The notes under the pieces were generated by a model. It worked only from the letters and a program-made list of their open reading frames with translations, was not told the DNA's origin and did not search any database. The translations under genes were made by a program, and so were the position numbers. From Pedobacter sp. SYSU D00535 (GTDB taxonomy: Bacteria; Bacteroidota; Bacteroidia; Sphingobacteriales; Sphingobacteriaceae), in assembly GCF_017355855.1 (NCBI RefSeq), contig NZ_JAFEWD010000003.1, positions 1 through 64,000 of the forward strand: 64,000 nt of DNA, written 5' to 3'. Shown piece after piece: positions 44,086-53,220 of the stretch (position 1 is its first letter; each line of letters opens with the position of its first letter).

Positions 44086-44888
44086 TTGAGAAAGTAAAAA
44101 TATCTGTTGTAACTATCTCTTTCAATCAGTCATCTTTTTTGGAAGAAACGATTTTGTCGGTGATTAATCAGGATTACGAAAATTTCGAGTACATCATTAT
44201 TGATGGAGCTTCAAAAGACGGTTCGGTAGATATTATAAAGAAGTATAGCTCTAAGTTGAAATTTTGGACATCAGAACCAGACGATGGAGCGGCACATGCG
44301 TTGAATAAAGGATTTAAACACGCGAGCGGCGACTTTTTAGTTTATATTAATTCTGATGATATTCTTCTTCCCGAGGCATTTAGCAAATTTGTTAATTTCT
44401 ATAATGCAAATTCCAACTATGATGTCTATTACGGAAACGCAGTGATTATCAATGAAGGCACTAAGCTTATAGGAAAGATTTTCAGTGATAAATGGAATAC
44501 AGAATTATATGCCTTAAATGGAATAAGTATCGTCCAGCCTTCTACTTTTATCCGGAAATCTCTTTTTGACTTGGTGGGGGGCTTTAACACTCGTAATAGA
44601 TCCTGCTGGGATGGAGAATTATTGGTGGATATTGCGCTCGCAGGTGGAAGAATGACGAGAATGCCATCGACTCTTTCAGGTTTCCGCATCCATTCCAACT
44701 CTATTACAGGTTCAGGACGATTAAGTGCATTATTTTTGCAAGATTGTGACCGAATTAATGAAAAAATCAAGTTAAAGATTAAAGTCCGACCCTTCACGGT
44801 CCTCGAAATTAGGTGTAGGAAAGTTTTTAGGGACCCTTATGTTGTCGTCAGTAGAGCACTAGCAAAGATTATATATGCAGGTAGATAA
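44082..44888 (+). CDS. Glycosyltransferase family 2 (WcaE-like)
   Basis: A 268-residue GT-A enzyme with ISVVTISFNQSSFLEETIL, IIDGASKDGSVDIIKKY, SEPDDGAAHALNKGF and the metal motif YINSDDILLP. Similar in form to the transferases at 6407 and 49300 but not a close copy. Its ATG overlaps the previous stop (ATGA), and its last 14 bases overlap the polymerase gene. It probably adds one sugar of the repeat unit; which one is unknown. Confidence 0.83.
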   Translation: MIEKVKISVVTISFNQSSFLEETILSVINQDYENFEYIIIDGASKDGSVDIIKKYSSKLKFWTSEPDDGAAHALNKGFKHASGDFLVYINSDDILLPEAFSKFVNFYNANSNYDVYYGNAVIINEGTKLIGKIFSDKWNTELYALNGISIVQPSTFIRKSLFDLVGGFNTRNRSCWDGELLVDIALAGGRMTRMPSTLSGFRIHSNSITGSGRLSALFLQDCDRINEKIKLKIKVRPFTVLEIRCRKVFRDPYVVVSRALAKIIYAGR

Positions 44889-46158
44889 AGTGCAGCCTAC
44901 AAAAAGGCTAAACTTCTGGCTTACGAGTGTCATAATTGTTACGTGCGTTTTTTTTACGCTAGCGAGTCTCCCTTTAGGTGTCATAGACTTTTATTATTAT
45001 TATCTAATTATTTTAGTTTTTTTGCCTTTTTTTACTTTCTACCGCCCCTCTGTCAACAAGCGCTTTTTAATAGTCGTCACCTTGTTAATTTTACACGGGA
45101 TTCTACACGTTTTTTTAAAAAATAATACTTTGGGCGGATTCCTGAAAAACTTTCTAGGTGTAACTGTTGCATATTTTTTTTACTATCAGTTCTTGGGATT
45201 GATTAACTTCAATTATCGAAAGTTTTTTAAAATCTACACACAATTCTGCTTTTGGGTCGCCCTACTAGGTTTGATTCAATATATTTCCTTTAAAATAGGT
45301 TTTCGTTACGGATACGATTACTCTTGGATGGGGTTGCGTGTTATTTCTGATGCAGATAACGGCTATTTGATACATTCTATCTTTTCAGAGCCTGCTCATT
45401 TCGGCATAGTATTAAGTCCTGCCCTTTTTATTTCTATTTATAATATTTTTGAATCGAAGGATCTTTTTATAACCCGACTAAAAAGTCTTGCTATTATTCT
45501 GGCTATTATATTAACCTCTTCTTCCACTGCCTACGCCGCAATTCTTTTCTCTTTAATCTTTTATCTCGTTAATAATTACAAGAAGAAGAAGAGTTTTTTG
45601 CTAATCTTGGTGGCTATTCCCCTCTTTTTGGTACTATACTTTACGATACACAAGTTCCAAACCCGGGTTAATTCCCTTATTACGTTCAACACAGAGGGGC
45701 AAAATGTATTTGAAAACACAACATCGGGAGAGGTAGATGGTTCCACGTTAATATTATTAAATGGCTTTTATGTTGCATCACAAAACACTCGGGCACACCC
45801 CCTGTTCGGTACAGGCATAGGATCTTATTCTACTGCATTTGAAAAGTTTTCCCTGTTGAAAGGAACTTGGATGGAAAACCTCAACAAGGAAGATGGTAAC
45901 TCCTTGTTCAACCGGCTACTTACCGAATTTGGGATAGTAGGCTTGCTTTTACTGGTATATTTCCTTAAATCCCATTATGTTAGTAAAAAGTTTGATAAAA
46001 GCCCTGACGAAGATGACTGGGTATTGAGCAGTGCAGTCTTGGTTTTAGTGTTAAGCTTCTTGCTAAGACAGGGCCATTATTTCATCAACGGATTCCCATT
46101 GTTTATATGGTCGTTTTATTTCATAAAAAAAATCAATTCGAATGAAAGAAACCGTTAA
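44875..46158 (+). CDS. Wzy-type O-antigen/capsule polymerase
   Basis: A 427-residue membrane protein with about 10-12 helices and a large periplasmic loop near residues 265-330. The loop contains FGTGIGSYSTAFE, a motif type seen in Wzy and O-antigen ligase proteins. It would join repeat units on the periplasmic face. It is the only polymerase candidate in the window, which is consistent with one Wzx/Wzy-dependent system. It overlaps the glycosyltransferase before it by 14 bases and the one after by 17. Confidence 0.78.
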   Translation: MQVDKVQPTKRLNFWLTSVIIVTCVFFTLASLPLGVIDFYYYYLIILVFLPFFTFYRPSVNKRFLIVVTLLILHGILHVFLKNNTLGGFLKNFLGVTVAYFFYYQFLGLINFNYRKFFKIYTQFCFWVALLGLIQYISFKIGFRYGYDYSWMGLRVISDADNGYLIHSIFSEPAHFGIVLSPALFISIYNIFESKDLFITRLKSLAIILAIILTSSSTAYAAILFSLIFYLVNNYKKKKSFLLILVAIPLFLVLYFTIHKFQTRVNSLITFNTEGQNVFENTTSGEVDGSTLILLNGFYVASQNTRAHPLFGTGIGSYSTAFEKFSLLKGTWMENLNKEDGNSLFNRLLTEFGIVGLLLLVYFLKSHYVSKKFDKSPDEDDWVLSSAVLVLVLSFLLRQGHYFINGFPLFIWSFYFIKKINSNERNR

Positions 46159-47212
46159 AATACTCTATCTATATTCGGAACTGGGACATTATCAAATACC
46201 CATATTCCAGACTCTAGTTAAAGAGTATTCAGCCCAAATTTCTGTCGTCCACTGGGATAGCGAACTTATAAGATATAGTCCGGCCGCGGTAGAGGGAGTG
46301 AAATATTACAAACGAAGCGCTTTTAATAGAAGCGACCTCTTTTCCTTTGTAGCAGATTTCCAGCCGAGCCTTGTTTACACTTCCGGCTGGATGGACAGGG
46401 ATTATCTTGCCGTGTGTAGGTGGTTAAAAAAAAACAATACCAATTGTAAAATAGTCGCAGGATGTGACACCCCGTGGCGGGGAAGTTTCAGACAGAATAT
46501 TGCCAGGCTTATCTCCCGGTTTTACCTCCGTCGCTGTTTTACTCATATATGGGTGGCGGGGCCATTGCAGTTTGAATATGCTAAACGACTAGGTTTTGGA
46601 AATAGCCAAATTATTTTTGATTGTTTAACCGCAAATACAAATTTATTTTTGAACGAGCACCGAAAAAAAAACGGATTATTGAATTTGGACGGTAAAAAGT
46701 TTCTGTACGTCGGAAGATTTTCTGAAGAAAAAGGCGTTCAGATTTTGCTCGAGGCGTTCTCTAAATTAGAGAGAGAACTAAAGCATGATTGGAAACTGGT
46801 GTTAGTTGGGCAGCAAGAACATGATAAAATTAAGGTAGTTGCAAGTGAAAAAATAATTGTTAAACCCTTCCTTCCCGCTGAGCAAATTATAGAAATAGCT
46901 AACGGTTGCTCGGTATTTATACTGCCTAGTATATCAGAATCTTGGGGGCTTGTTTTACATGAGTTTGCAGCCCTAGGGCTTCCGCTATTGACGTCTGATA
47001 TTTGTGGGGCGAACTTTACTTTTTTAATACCGGGATATAATGGGTTAAAATTCAAAAATGGCGATATGGAGGACCTTGCAGATAAGCTAAAAAAATTTGT
47101 TGAGTTAAGCGACTTAGAACTGAATAGGATGGGTCAAAATAGTGAAAAAATTAGCAGACGTATTAGTGTTGATACTACGGTTGGAAACCTAGTATCCGTG
47201 TTGGTTAACTAG
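46142..47212 (+). CDS. Glycosyltransferase family 4
   Basis: A 356-residue GT-B protein. The C-terminal Glycos_transf_1 domain has FLYVGRFSEEKGVQILLEAF near residues 182-201, and the E-x7-E type site ILPSISESWGLVLHEFAALGLP near 260-282. The N-terminal domain has YLYSELGHYQIPIFQTL. It overlaps the polymerase gene by 17 bases. It retains the catalytic features of the family. Donor sugar unknown. Confidence 0.82.
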   Translation: MKETVKILYLYSELGHYQIPIFQTLVKEYSAQISVVHWDSELIRYSPAAVEGVKYYKRSAFNRSDLFSFVADFQPSLVYTSGWMDRDYLAVCRWLKKNNTNCKIVAGCDTPWRGSFRQNIARLISRFYLRRCFTHIWVAGPLQFEYAKRLGFGNSQIIFDCLTANTNLFLNEHRKKNGLLNLDGKKFLYVGRFSEEKGVQILLEAFSKLERELKHDWKLVLVGQQEHDKIKVVASEKIIVKPFLPAEQIIEIANGCSVFILPSISESWGLVLHEFAALGLPLLTSDICGANFTFLIPGYNGLKFKNGDMEDLADKLKKFVELSDLELNRMGQNSEKISRRISVDTTVGNLVSVLVN

Positions 47213-47245
47213 CGTGGCACGAATCCTTTTTTAAAAATTTTGTTA

Positions 47246-48130
47246 ATGAGAATATTAGATTTGATTAAAGTTTTGCGGACTATCAATTCACATCCAATGA
47301 ATAGAAAAGCGCCCGCAGTTGCAACTTTTCGTTTTCTTAAATGGCAGCTTAGCTGTATGCTCAATCCTTACCCAGTAATTTATCCTTTTACGGATAAGGC
47401 CAAGTTAGTGTTAAAAAAGGGGATGGCTGGAGCAACGGGAAATCTGTACTGCGGGTTAGATGAGTATCATGACATGGCCTTTCTATTACATTTTCTCAGA
47501 CAGGGAGATCTATTTGTTGACGTTGGAGCGAATATTGGAAGCTATACGGTTCTGGCAGGGGCTCATGTGGGGGCAAGAGTTGTCGCAATTGAGCCGATTT
47601 CGGCAACCTTTGAGCAGTTGATGCAAAATATTAGATTAAATAATGTTCAGGATTCAACCACTGCCTTAAATATTGGAATAGGGGGAGAGCCGGGTACTTT
47701 GACATTTACCAATAATATGGATACCGTAAACCATGTTACAGTTGATGAGGGGGAAGGTACAATATCTATACCGGTGGACAAGTTGGATAACGTACTTGCC
47801 GAGCTCGACCCTTCATTATTGAAAATCGACGTCGAAGGATTTGAAAACGAAGTGATTCGAGGCGGGGGGGGGATCTTATCGAAGGATTCTTTGAAAGCAA
47901 TTATAATCGAACTAAACGGTCTTTCTAATCGATATGGGCACAACCAATTTGAGGTACATAAGGAACTAGTGGAAAAAGGATACGAGCCGTTTAGTTACGA
48001 TCCTATCACCCGACTCCTTCGCCCGACCAAGGAAGGTAGACAAAATACACTCTATGTCAAGGACCTCAATTATGTTCAACAAAGGCTTATTACGGCAGAA
48101 AAAGTAAAGGTTTTCAATCAGTTAATCTGA
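47246..48130 (+). CDS. FkbM-family methyltransferase
   Basis: A protein of about 294 residues with the FkbM layout: DLFVDVGANIGSYTVLAG (SAM motif I), RVVAIEPISATFEQL, and LLKIDVEGFENEVIRGG, the FkbM signature. FkbM enzymes methylate oxygen atoms on sugars or other small groups. I chose the ATG at 47246 (MRILDL) over a TTG two codons upstream. A poly-G run encodes RGGGGIL near residue 210. It follows the GT4 gene by 33 bases and precedes another by 16. Confidence 0.83.
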   Translation: MRILDLIKVLRTINSHPMNRKAPAVATFRFLKWQLSCMLNPYPVIYPFTDKAKLVLKKGMAGATGNLYCGLDEYHDMAFLLHFLRQGDLFVDVGANIGSYTVLAGAHVGARVVAIEPISATFEQLMQNIRLNNVQDSTTALNIGIGGEPGTLTFTNNMDTVNHVTVDEGEGTISIPVDKLDNVLAELDPSLLKIDVEGFENEVIRGGGGILSKDSLKAIIIELNGLSNRYGHNQFEVHKELVEKGYEPFSYDPITRLLRPTKEGRQNTLYVKDLNYVQQRLITAEKVKVFNQLI

Positions 48131-48146
48131 TTTAATTGTCATTAAT

Positions 48147-49292
48147 TTGCAGCAACTAAAATTGAAAAAATACCTTATTATTAATCCTTGGACGGGTAAA
48201 ATTGGCCCTAATACGTTTTTAAATGGGCTAGTAATGGAATTAATGGAGTCTGGAAGGAAGATAACTTTGATATATCCGTTTAGAGACTCCCTTTCGAAGA
48301 AATTCGAGGACCTTGGATGCGAAGTTTGGTACTTTAAACATATTGAGTTAAAGCACATCAATAACCTTGCTAAAAAAATTTCCACCCGTGTTTCAAATGA
48401 GCTTTTGCTCCTGTTTTTTTTGCTTCGAAAAAGAATTAATAGCGAAAAAGTAGATTATGCGATAATCAATTCCGAACTATTATCGTTTGCAACTCAGGCA
48501 ATACCTTCAGATATTCCGGTGTATACAATGGTCCATTCCCTATCATTCAAGGGAACCGCAATTAGTACCAGAATAACTTTTTTTCTTCAGGAGCTGCGAA
48601 AACATAAGTATATCGCGGTGTCGGACGCCGTAAGAGAAAGCTTGCGAGATGCTGGAGTAAGAGGGGAAGTTATCATGAACTATAATGGGGTAGATACAAA
48701 CGAGTTTATTTCTGGCTATGATGTAAGCGTGCCTAACAAAACTTCAAGGCGGATTTTAAGCGTTCTGCATCCCGTGCCACATAAAGGCGCACACTATCTA
48801 ATACAAGCTCTTCATCATTTACTAGAGCATAAAGTAAAATTTTTTTGTACAGTAGCAGGTTGGAATAATAAATCTGCAGATTTTAGCTATAAAAAGCAAA
48901 TTGAAAATAAAATAAAGTCTTTTGGCCTTCAAGAATATATTTTTTTTGCTGACAGCCAAACAGATATTAGAACTCTCTATCAGGAGGCGGACGTCTTATT
49001 GCACCCTTCCGAAAGCGAATCATTTGGCTATGCCTTAGCAGAGGCAATGTGCTACAGCTTGCCAGTGGTGGCATTTAAAGCCGGGGGAATAAGCGAAGTT
49101 GTTGAGGACGGTGTCACAGGGTTGCTCGTTGATCCCTATGACAGTGTGGCAATGGCGGCGAGCGTACGGCGGTTATTGGAGTTTCCTGAATTACGGGTAT
49201 CCTTGGGTAAAAAGGGCAGGGAAGTAGCTTGCAAGAAGTTTGATCAAAAGACGAACGTTGCCGCTCTTCTAAGGAAAATTGAAAAGGACTAA
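48147..49292 (+). CDS. Glycosyltransferase family 4
   Basis: A 381-residue GT-B enzyme. The second domain has ILSVLHPVPHKGAHYLIQALH and the E-x7-E type motif LHPSESESFGYALAEAMCYSLP, followed by GGISEVVEDGVTGLLVDPYD. The start is a TTG at 48147; the TTG at 48162, giving MKKYLIINPWTG, is also credible. It lies 16 bases after FkbM and seven bases before the next GT2, so it is in the same operon. It lacks membrane helices and should act at the cytoplasmic face of the inner membrane. Confidence 0.83.
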   Translation: MQQLKLKKYLIINPWTGKIGPNTFLNGLVMELMESGRKITLIYPFRDSLSKKFEDLGCEVWYFKHIELKHINNLAKKISTRVSNELLLLFFLLRKRINSEKVDYAIINSELLSFATQAIPSDIPVYTMVHSLSFKGTAISTRITFFLQELRKHKYIAVSDAVRESLRDAGVRGEVIMNYNGVDTNEFISGYDVSVPNKTSRRILSVLHPVPHKGAHYLIQALHHLLEHKVKFFCTVAGWNNKSADFSYKKQIENKIKSFGLQEYIFFADSQTDIRTLYQEADVLLHPSESESFGYALAEAMCYSLPVVAFKAGGISEVVEDGVTGLLVDPYDSVAMAASVRRLLEFPELRVSLGKKGREVACKKFDQKTNVAALLRKIEKD

Positions 49293-49299
49293 GGGTATT

Positions 49300-50055
49300 A
49301 TGCGCGTCTCTTTAATAACATGTACCTACAATTCGGAAGCCAACCTGGAGCATTGTATCACCTCAGTGGTAGGTCAGGATTATCCTGATATCGAATATAT
49401 AGTAATTGATGGCGGATCGAGGGATTCGACGAACAATATCATTGAGCGCTATAAGGGATTTATTAACACCTATATATCTGAAGAAGATCGGGGTATCTAT
49501 GATGCGTTGAACAAGGGAATTGAGATAGCAACCGGGGAGATCGTCGGTCTGCTTCATTCGGATGACTTTTTCGCTGATCCCCAGGTTGTTACCAGGGTTG
49601 TGCAGGCACTTACGGAATCGGGGACTGAAGCAGTTATATCGAATATTGACTTCATAAGCTCCACAAATATTAATAAAGTAGTCAGGTTTTACTCATCCCG
49701 GTTCTTCAGGCCTTTTTTGTTTCGTTTCGGATTTCAGCCTGCACACCCCACCTTTTATACCTACAGGCGGAATTATTTAAAATTCGGCTTATACAATTCG
49801 ACGATGAAGATTGCGGGAGATTTCGATTTGCTACTCCGGTTCCTATATATCCACAGCTTGCCATTTAAATACATTCCCGATGTCTGGGTAAAGATGAGGT
49901 TGGGAGGCAAGAGTACTAAGAGTTTAAAAAATAAGCTTGTTATGAATAGGGAAATTCTATCGTCCCTACGCAGCAATGGAATTTACTCAAATTCATTATT
50001 GATAAGCTTAAGATATCTGTTCAAAGTATTCAGCCTTTTTTTTCGATTTAGGTGA
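49300..50055 (+). CDS. Glycosyltransferase family 2 (WcaE-like)
   Basis: A GT-A enzyme of about 251 residues: MRVSLITCTYNSEANLEHCI, VIDGGSRDSTNNIIERY, EEDRGIYDALNKGIEIATGE and LLHSDDFFADP. It belongs to the same group as the proteins at 6407 and 44082. I chose the ATG at 49300, seven bases after the previous stop, over the TTG at 49279. It is the last gene of the long run from gmd; no T-rich hairpin follows. A promoter for the next gene lies at 50108. Confidence 0.83.
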   Translation: MRVSLITCTYNSEANLEHCITSVVGQDYPDIEYIVIDGGSRDSTNNIIERYKGFINTYISEEDRGIYDALNKGIEIATGEIVGLLHSDDFFADPQVVTRVVQALTESGTEAVISNIDFISSTNINKVVRFYSSRFFRPFLFRFGFQPAHPTFYTYRRNYLKFGLYNSTMKIAGDFDLLLRFLYIHSLPFKYIPDVWVKMRLGGKSTKSLKNKLVMNREILSSLRSNGIYSNSLLISLRYLFKVFSLFFRFR

Positions 50056-50107
50056 AAATAGGGCAGATGTAGCGAATGCACTTTCCGGTGCGTATTGACT
50101 TTAGAAA

Positions 50108-50136
50108 TTGTTTTCACTTAAATATTTATACCTTTG
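50108..50136 (+). promoter_or_regulatory. Bacteroidota-type promoter for the initiating transferase gene
   Basis: TTG (50108-50110), an 18-base spacer and TACCTTTG (50129-50136) match the -33/-7 consensus of the phylum exactly. The start codon is 26 bases after the box. It is the best promoter match in the window and suggests that 50163 is transcribed independently of the gmd operon. Confidence 0.7.
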
Positions 50137-50162
50137 TTCCAATTTCACCTAGCTGAGAGAAT

Positions 50163-51317
50163 ATGGTAGCCTATATCTTAACTTTTTGTGTAAGTTTAGT
50201 GGTTGTTGCTTTTAGCATCCCCACTATCATAACGATCTCCCTCCGTAAAAGATTATTCGATGCCCCTAATGAAACCAGAAAAATTCATAAGAAGATTATT
50301 CCGAACCTTGGCGGCCTAGCAATCTTCTCGGGGTTTTTATTCTCTTTGGCTCTCTGCTGCAAAACATCAGATTTTCCTATTGGTAACCAACTTCTTGCGA
50401 GTGGAGTCATTCTCTTTATCATAGGTCTTAAAGATGATATCATTGGAGTTGATCCTTTGAAAAAATTCGTTGCTCAATTTGCAGCGGCCTTTATCATAAC
50501 TATCCTTGGCGATATAAGGATAATGGACCTCCAGGGTATACTGGGAGTGCATACGTTAGCCTACCCTTTTAGTATTGGCCTTTCGGTTTTTACTATCGTT
50601 GGTATCGTCAATGCATTTAATCTTATCGACGGAATAGACGGTTTGGCGGGATCTCTAGGGCTCATCATGTCTATCGCGTTTTTTTGGCTGTTTTATTCGG
50701 CAGGCGAAACTGGCTGGGCCTTGCTATCCTTGTCCCTTGCGGGCGCGCTGATCGGCTTCTTAATTCATAATGTATCACCTGCGCGGATTTTCATGGGCGA
50801 CTCTGGTTCTCTGATGATCGGCTTTATTTCGGCTGTTTGCGGAATTCATCTGATCAATATTAGCACTGACCGTTTAATCGACGCGGGGGTTATCATCAGC
50901 TCTGCTCCTGCATTGGTTGTTGCTATCCTGATCATTCCCATGTTTGATACGCTGCGGGTCTTTACTATCCGGATTGTAAGTAATGAATCGCCGTTTAAAG
51001 CAGATAGCAATCATCTCCACCATCGTTTGCTTTCTGTTGGCCTAAACCATACGAAAGCTTCTGCAGTACTCGCCGGAATAACGCTGGCATGTATTGCGCT
51101 AACCCTGTATTTTCAAGACATTGGTAATAACCAACTTATTGGAACGATCGCCTTACTGATCATCCTGCTTAACATTGGTTTTACCTTTTATATCTATAGC
51201 AGAAAGATCAGATTAGCTTCAAAGACGGAAACCTTTGGACAAGATGCCAACCCTGAACAACCTATTACGGATAAGAGCTTTGTTCAATCGGTGCTGGAGA
51301 AAATCAGTGAAAACTAG
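50163..51317 (+). CDS. Undecaprenyl-phosphate sugar-1-phosphate transferase (WecA/TagO type)
   Basis: A 384-residue polytopic enzyme of the MraY/WecA family that would load GlcNAc-1-phosphate, or a related sugar, on undecaprenyl phosphate to begin glycan synthesis. It has the acidic motif GLKDDIIG, NAFNLIDGIDGLAG, the catalytic ARIFMGDSGSLMIGF and the histidine motif SNHLHHRLLSVGL. About 10-11 membrane helices are present. The C-terminal 40 residues are hydrophilic. It has its own promoter, and the next gene starts 89 bases downstream. Confidence 0.9.
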   Translation: MVAYILTFCVSLVVVAFSIPTIITISLRKRLFDAPNETRKIHKKIIPNLGGLAIFSGFLFSLALCCKTSDFPIGNQLLASGVILFIIGLKDDIIGVDPLKKFVAQFAAAFIITILGDIRIMDLQGILGVHTLAYPFSIGLSVFTIVGIVNAFNLIDGIDGLAGSLGLIMSIAFFWLFYSAGETGWALLSLSLAGALIGFLIHNVSPARIFMGDSGSLMIGFISAVCGIHLINISTDRLIDAGVIISSAPALVVAILIIPMFDTLRVFTIRIVSNESPFKADSNHLHHRLLSVGLNHTKASAVLAGITLACIALTLYFQDIGNNQLIGTIALLIILLNIGFTFYIYSRKIRLASKTETFGQDANPEQPITDKSFVQSVLEKISEN

Positions 51318-51405
51318 AGGCTCTACAAAGGAATACTTCTTTCCTCTTGATTTTTCCTTCTACTTTCTAAGTCGAATCCCTTATGTTTGCGGGAAAATTA
51401 GGCAA

Positions 51406-53037
51406 ATGAGGTTTTTTCTAATTGTTTCTTTTTTTGTTCTGACCCAAGTTCAAAATCTGGTAGCCCAGTCCCATCCCCAACCTTACTCCTTTCATTTCTA
51501 TCAAAAGTTGAGCAGGGATGTCTACAATAAGAATACTCGCTTTCATAGCTCCTTAAAGCCCTTTATTGCAAATGATTCGCTGCTCGTTCACAGTGTGGAT
51601 TCCTTATTATCTGTTGGCGTGGATTCGAGTCGTTCAGACTGGATCAAAAGAAAGCTTTTTAATGAGCATTTGATCGATGTAAGACGGGGGGACTACATGG
51701 CCTACGTTGATTTTCTTCCCGACTTCTTGGTTGGAAATGCAGATGGAAGTGGAACCTGGCTCAACACCCGCGGTTTTCAGATAGGGGGGACAATTGGCAA
51801 GAACTTCTACTTCTACACCAGCGGTTTTGAGAACCAGGGTCGTTTTGCCGATTATTATACCAACTACATCAATACTACACGTGTCGTTCCCGGGCAGTTC
51901 TACGACAGAAACGCCCATATCCCGGGTCCTACCAAAGATTGGTCCTATGTTACAGCACTTATTTCGTACACACCATCCAAATACATTAATATTACGCTAG
52001 GCCAGGATAAGAACTTCATTGGCGATGGCTATCGCTCGATGCTGCTGTCTGATTATTCTTCCAATTATCCATTCCTGAAACTAACAGGGAATTTAGGGAG
52101 TGTGCAGTATATGGCTATGTGGGCAGCACTGCAGGAGCCCAATGGAACAAAGTTTTCCTACGATTCGGGAAACCGAAGAAAGGGAGGGGTATTTCACTAC
52201 CTGGATTGGAATGTAAACAACCGGCTATCGCTGGGCTTCTTCGACGCGGTGATCTGGAGTCAATATGATGATGAAGGGAACAAAAGAGGTTTTGACTGGG
52301 GCTACGCCAGCCCTATCATCTTTTTGCGTCCCAATGAGGCTACCAGTGGATCTCCCGATAATGCGGCAATGGGATTAACAGGGAAATATGAGATATTTAA
52401 TAAGATGGCAGTATACGGGCAGTTCTTCCTGGATGAGTTTCAGGCGAAGGAGTTTTTTAGTAAGGCGGGGAGCAACCGCAACAAGTACGGGATACAGTTG
52501 GGACTAAGGGGGGCGGACCTGTTGAAGGTAAACAGCCTGAATTATCTCCTCGAGTTTAACACGGCTAAACCCTATACCTACTCTTCCAGAAAATCCGACT
52601 TAAACGACCGGGATTTCTCCATGCTCACCTACGGCCACTATAGCGAGCCGCTCGCTCACCCTTATGGTGCCAACTTCCGGGAACTCGTAGGTATTTTATC
52701 CTGGTCGAAGCATCAATTGGATCTGCAGGGACAGTTTAATCTCGCTAAGTATGGCCTAGATAGGCTGAATGAAGCAACCAACTACGGAAAGAACATTTAT
52801 CGCCCTTACAATACGCAATTCTCAAGATCTAATGGAAACTTTCTGGGTCAGGGGAATACTACTGCTTTGGCTTATTTAGAGGGAACTGCTTCCTATCTCC
52901 TCAATCCTAAGTACAACCTGCGACTTGAGTTGAAAGGAATTCTTCGGAACGAAAAGCAATCGATAACGAGCAATAGTACTGCTTGGGTAATGTTTGGCTT
53001 AAGAAGCTCGTTTAGGAATTTGTATCAGGATTTTTAA
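51406..53037 (+). CDS. Outer-membrane beta-barrel protein (capsule assembly Wzi/RemB-like)
   Basis: A protein of about 543 residues with a signal peptide (MRFFLIVSFFVLTQVQ, cleavage near VAQ). The mature part is rich in amphipathic strands and ends in an aromatic residue (LYQDF), as outer-membrane barrels do. LGQDKNFIGDGYRSMLLSDY and FYTSGFENQGRFADYY resemble the RemB/Wzi-like proteins of Bacteroidota, which help anchor or organise surface polysaccharide. I chose the ATG at 51406. The longer frame from 51235 would start inside the previous gene and bury the signal peptide. The neighbouring WecA-like gene supports a capsule role. Confidence 0.7.
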   Translation: MRFFLIVSFFVLTQVQNLVAQSHPQPYSFHFYQKLSRDVYNKNTRFHSSLKPFIANDSLLVHSVDSLLSVGVDSSRSDWIKRKLFNEHLIDVRRGDYMAYVDFLPDFLVGNADGSGTWLNTRGFQIGGTIGKNFYFYTSGFENQGRFADYYTNYINTTRVVPGQFYDRNAHIPGPTKDWSYVTALISYTPSKYINITLGQDKNFIGDGYRSMLLSDYSSNYPFLKLTGNLGSVQYMAMWAALQEPNGTKFSYDSGNRRKGGVFHYLDWNVNNRLSLGFFDAVIWSQYDDEGNKRGFDWGYASPIIFLRPNEATSGSPDNAAMGLTGKYEIFNKMAVYGQFFLDEFQAKEFFSKAGSNRNKYGIQLGLRGADLLKVNSLNYLLEFNTAKPYTYSSRKSDLNDRDFSMLTYGHYSEPLAHPYGANFRELVGILSWSKHQLDLQGQFNLAKYGLDRLNEATNYGKNIYRPYNTQFSRSNGNFLGQGNTTALAYLEGTASYLLNPKYNLRLELKGILRNEKQSITSNSTAWVMFGLRSSFRNLYQDF

Positions 53038-53066
53038 CGGTCATTACATAGGGTTGAATTCTTAAC

Positions 53067-53118
53067 ACGTTAATACTAATTAAACGTATTACTTATTCAG
53101 CTACTACCCGGGTAATAC
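53067..53118. promoter_or_regulatory. Palindrome cluster upstream of the sulfation-rich region
   Basis: In a 183-base gap, TAATAC (53071-53076) is mirrored by GTATTA (53086-53091), and a near-palindrome ACGTTAAT (53067-53074) faces ATTAAACGT (53079-53087). A perfect 10-bp palindrome TACCCGGGTA lies at 53105-53114, directly followed by TAATAC again. They may be operator sites for the run that begins at 53221. Sequence pattern only. Confidence 0.35.
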
Positions 53119-53220
53119 ATGTTATATTTCTATTTTCTTTGTAATTATCGCCCTATTCGCGACCACGACGCTAAAAGTTGCTTTAACTAAAGCGATGAGC
53201 GTGTCATATAAATGTGTTAA

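Noticed and set aside
47865-47875. A run of G residues in the FkbM gene as a phase-variation tract.
   Set aside because: The run is about eight bases and encodes in-frame glycines in a conserved region; one sequence cannot show length variation.
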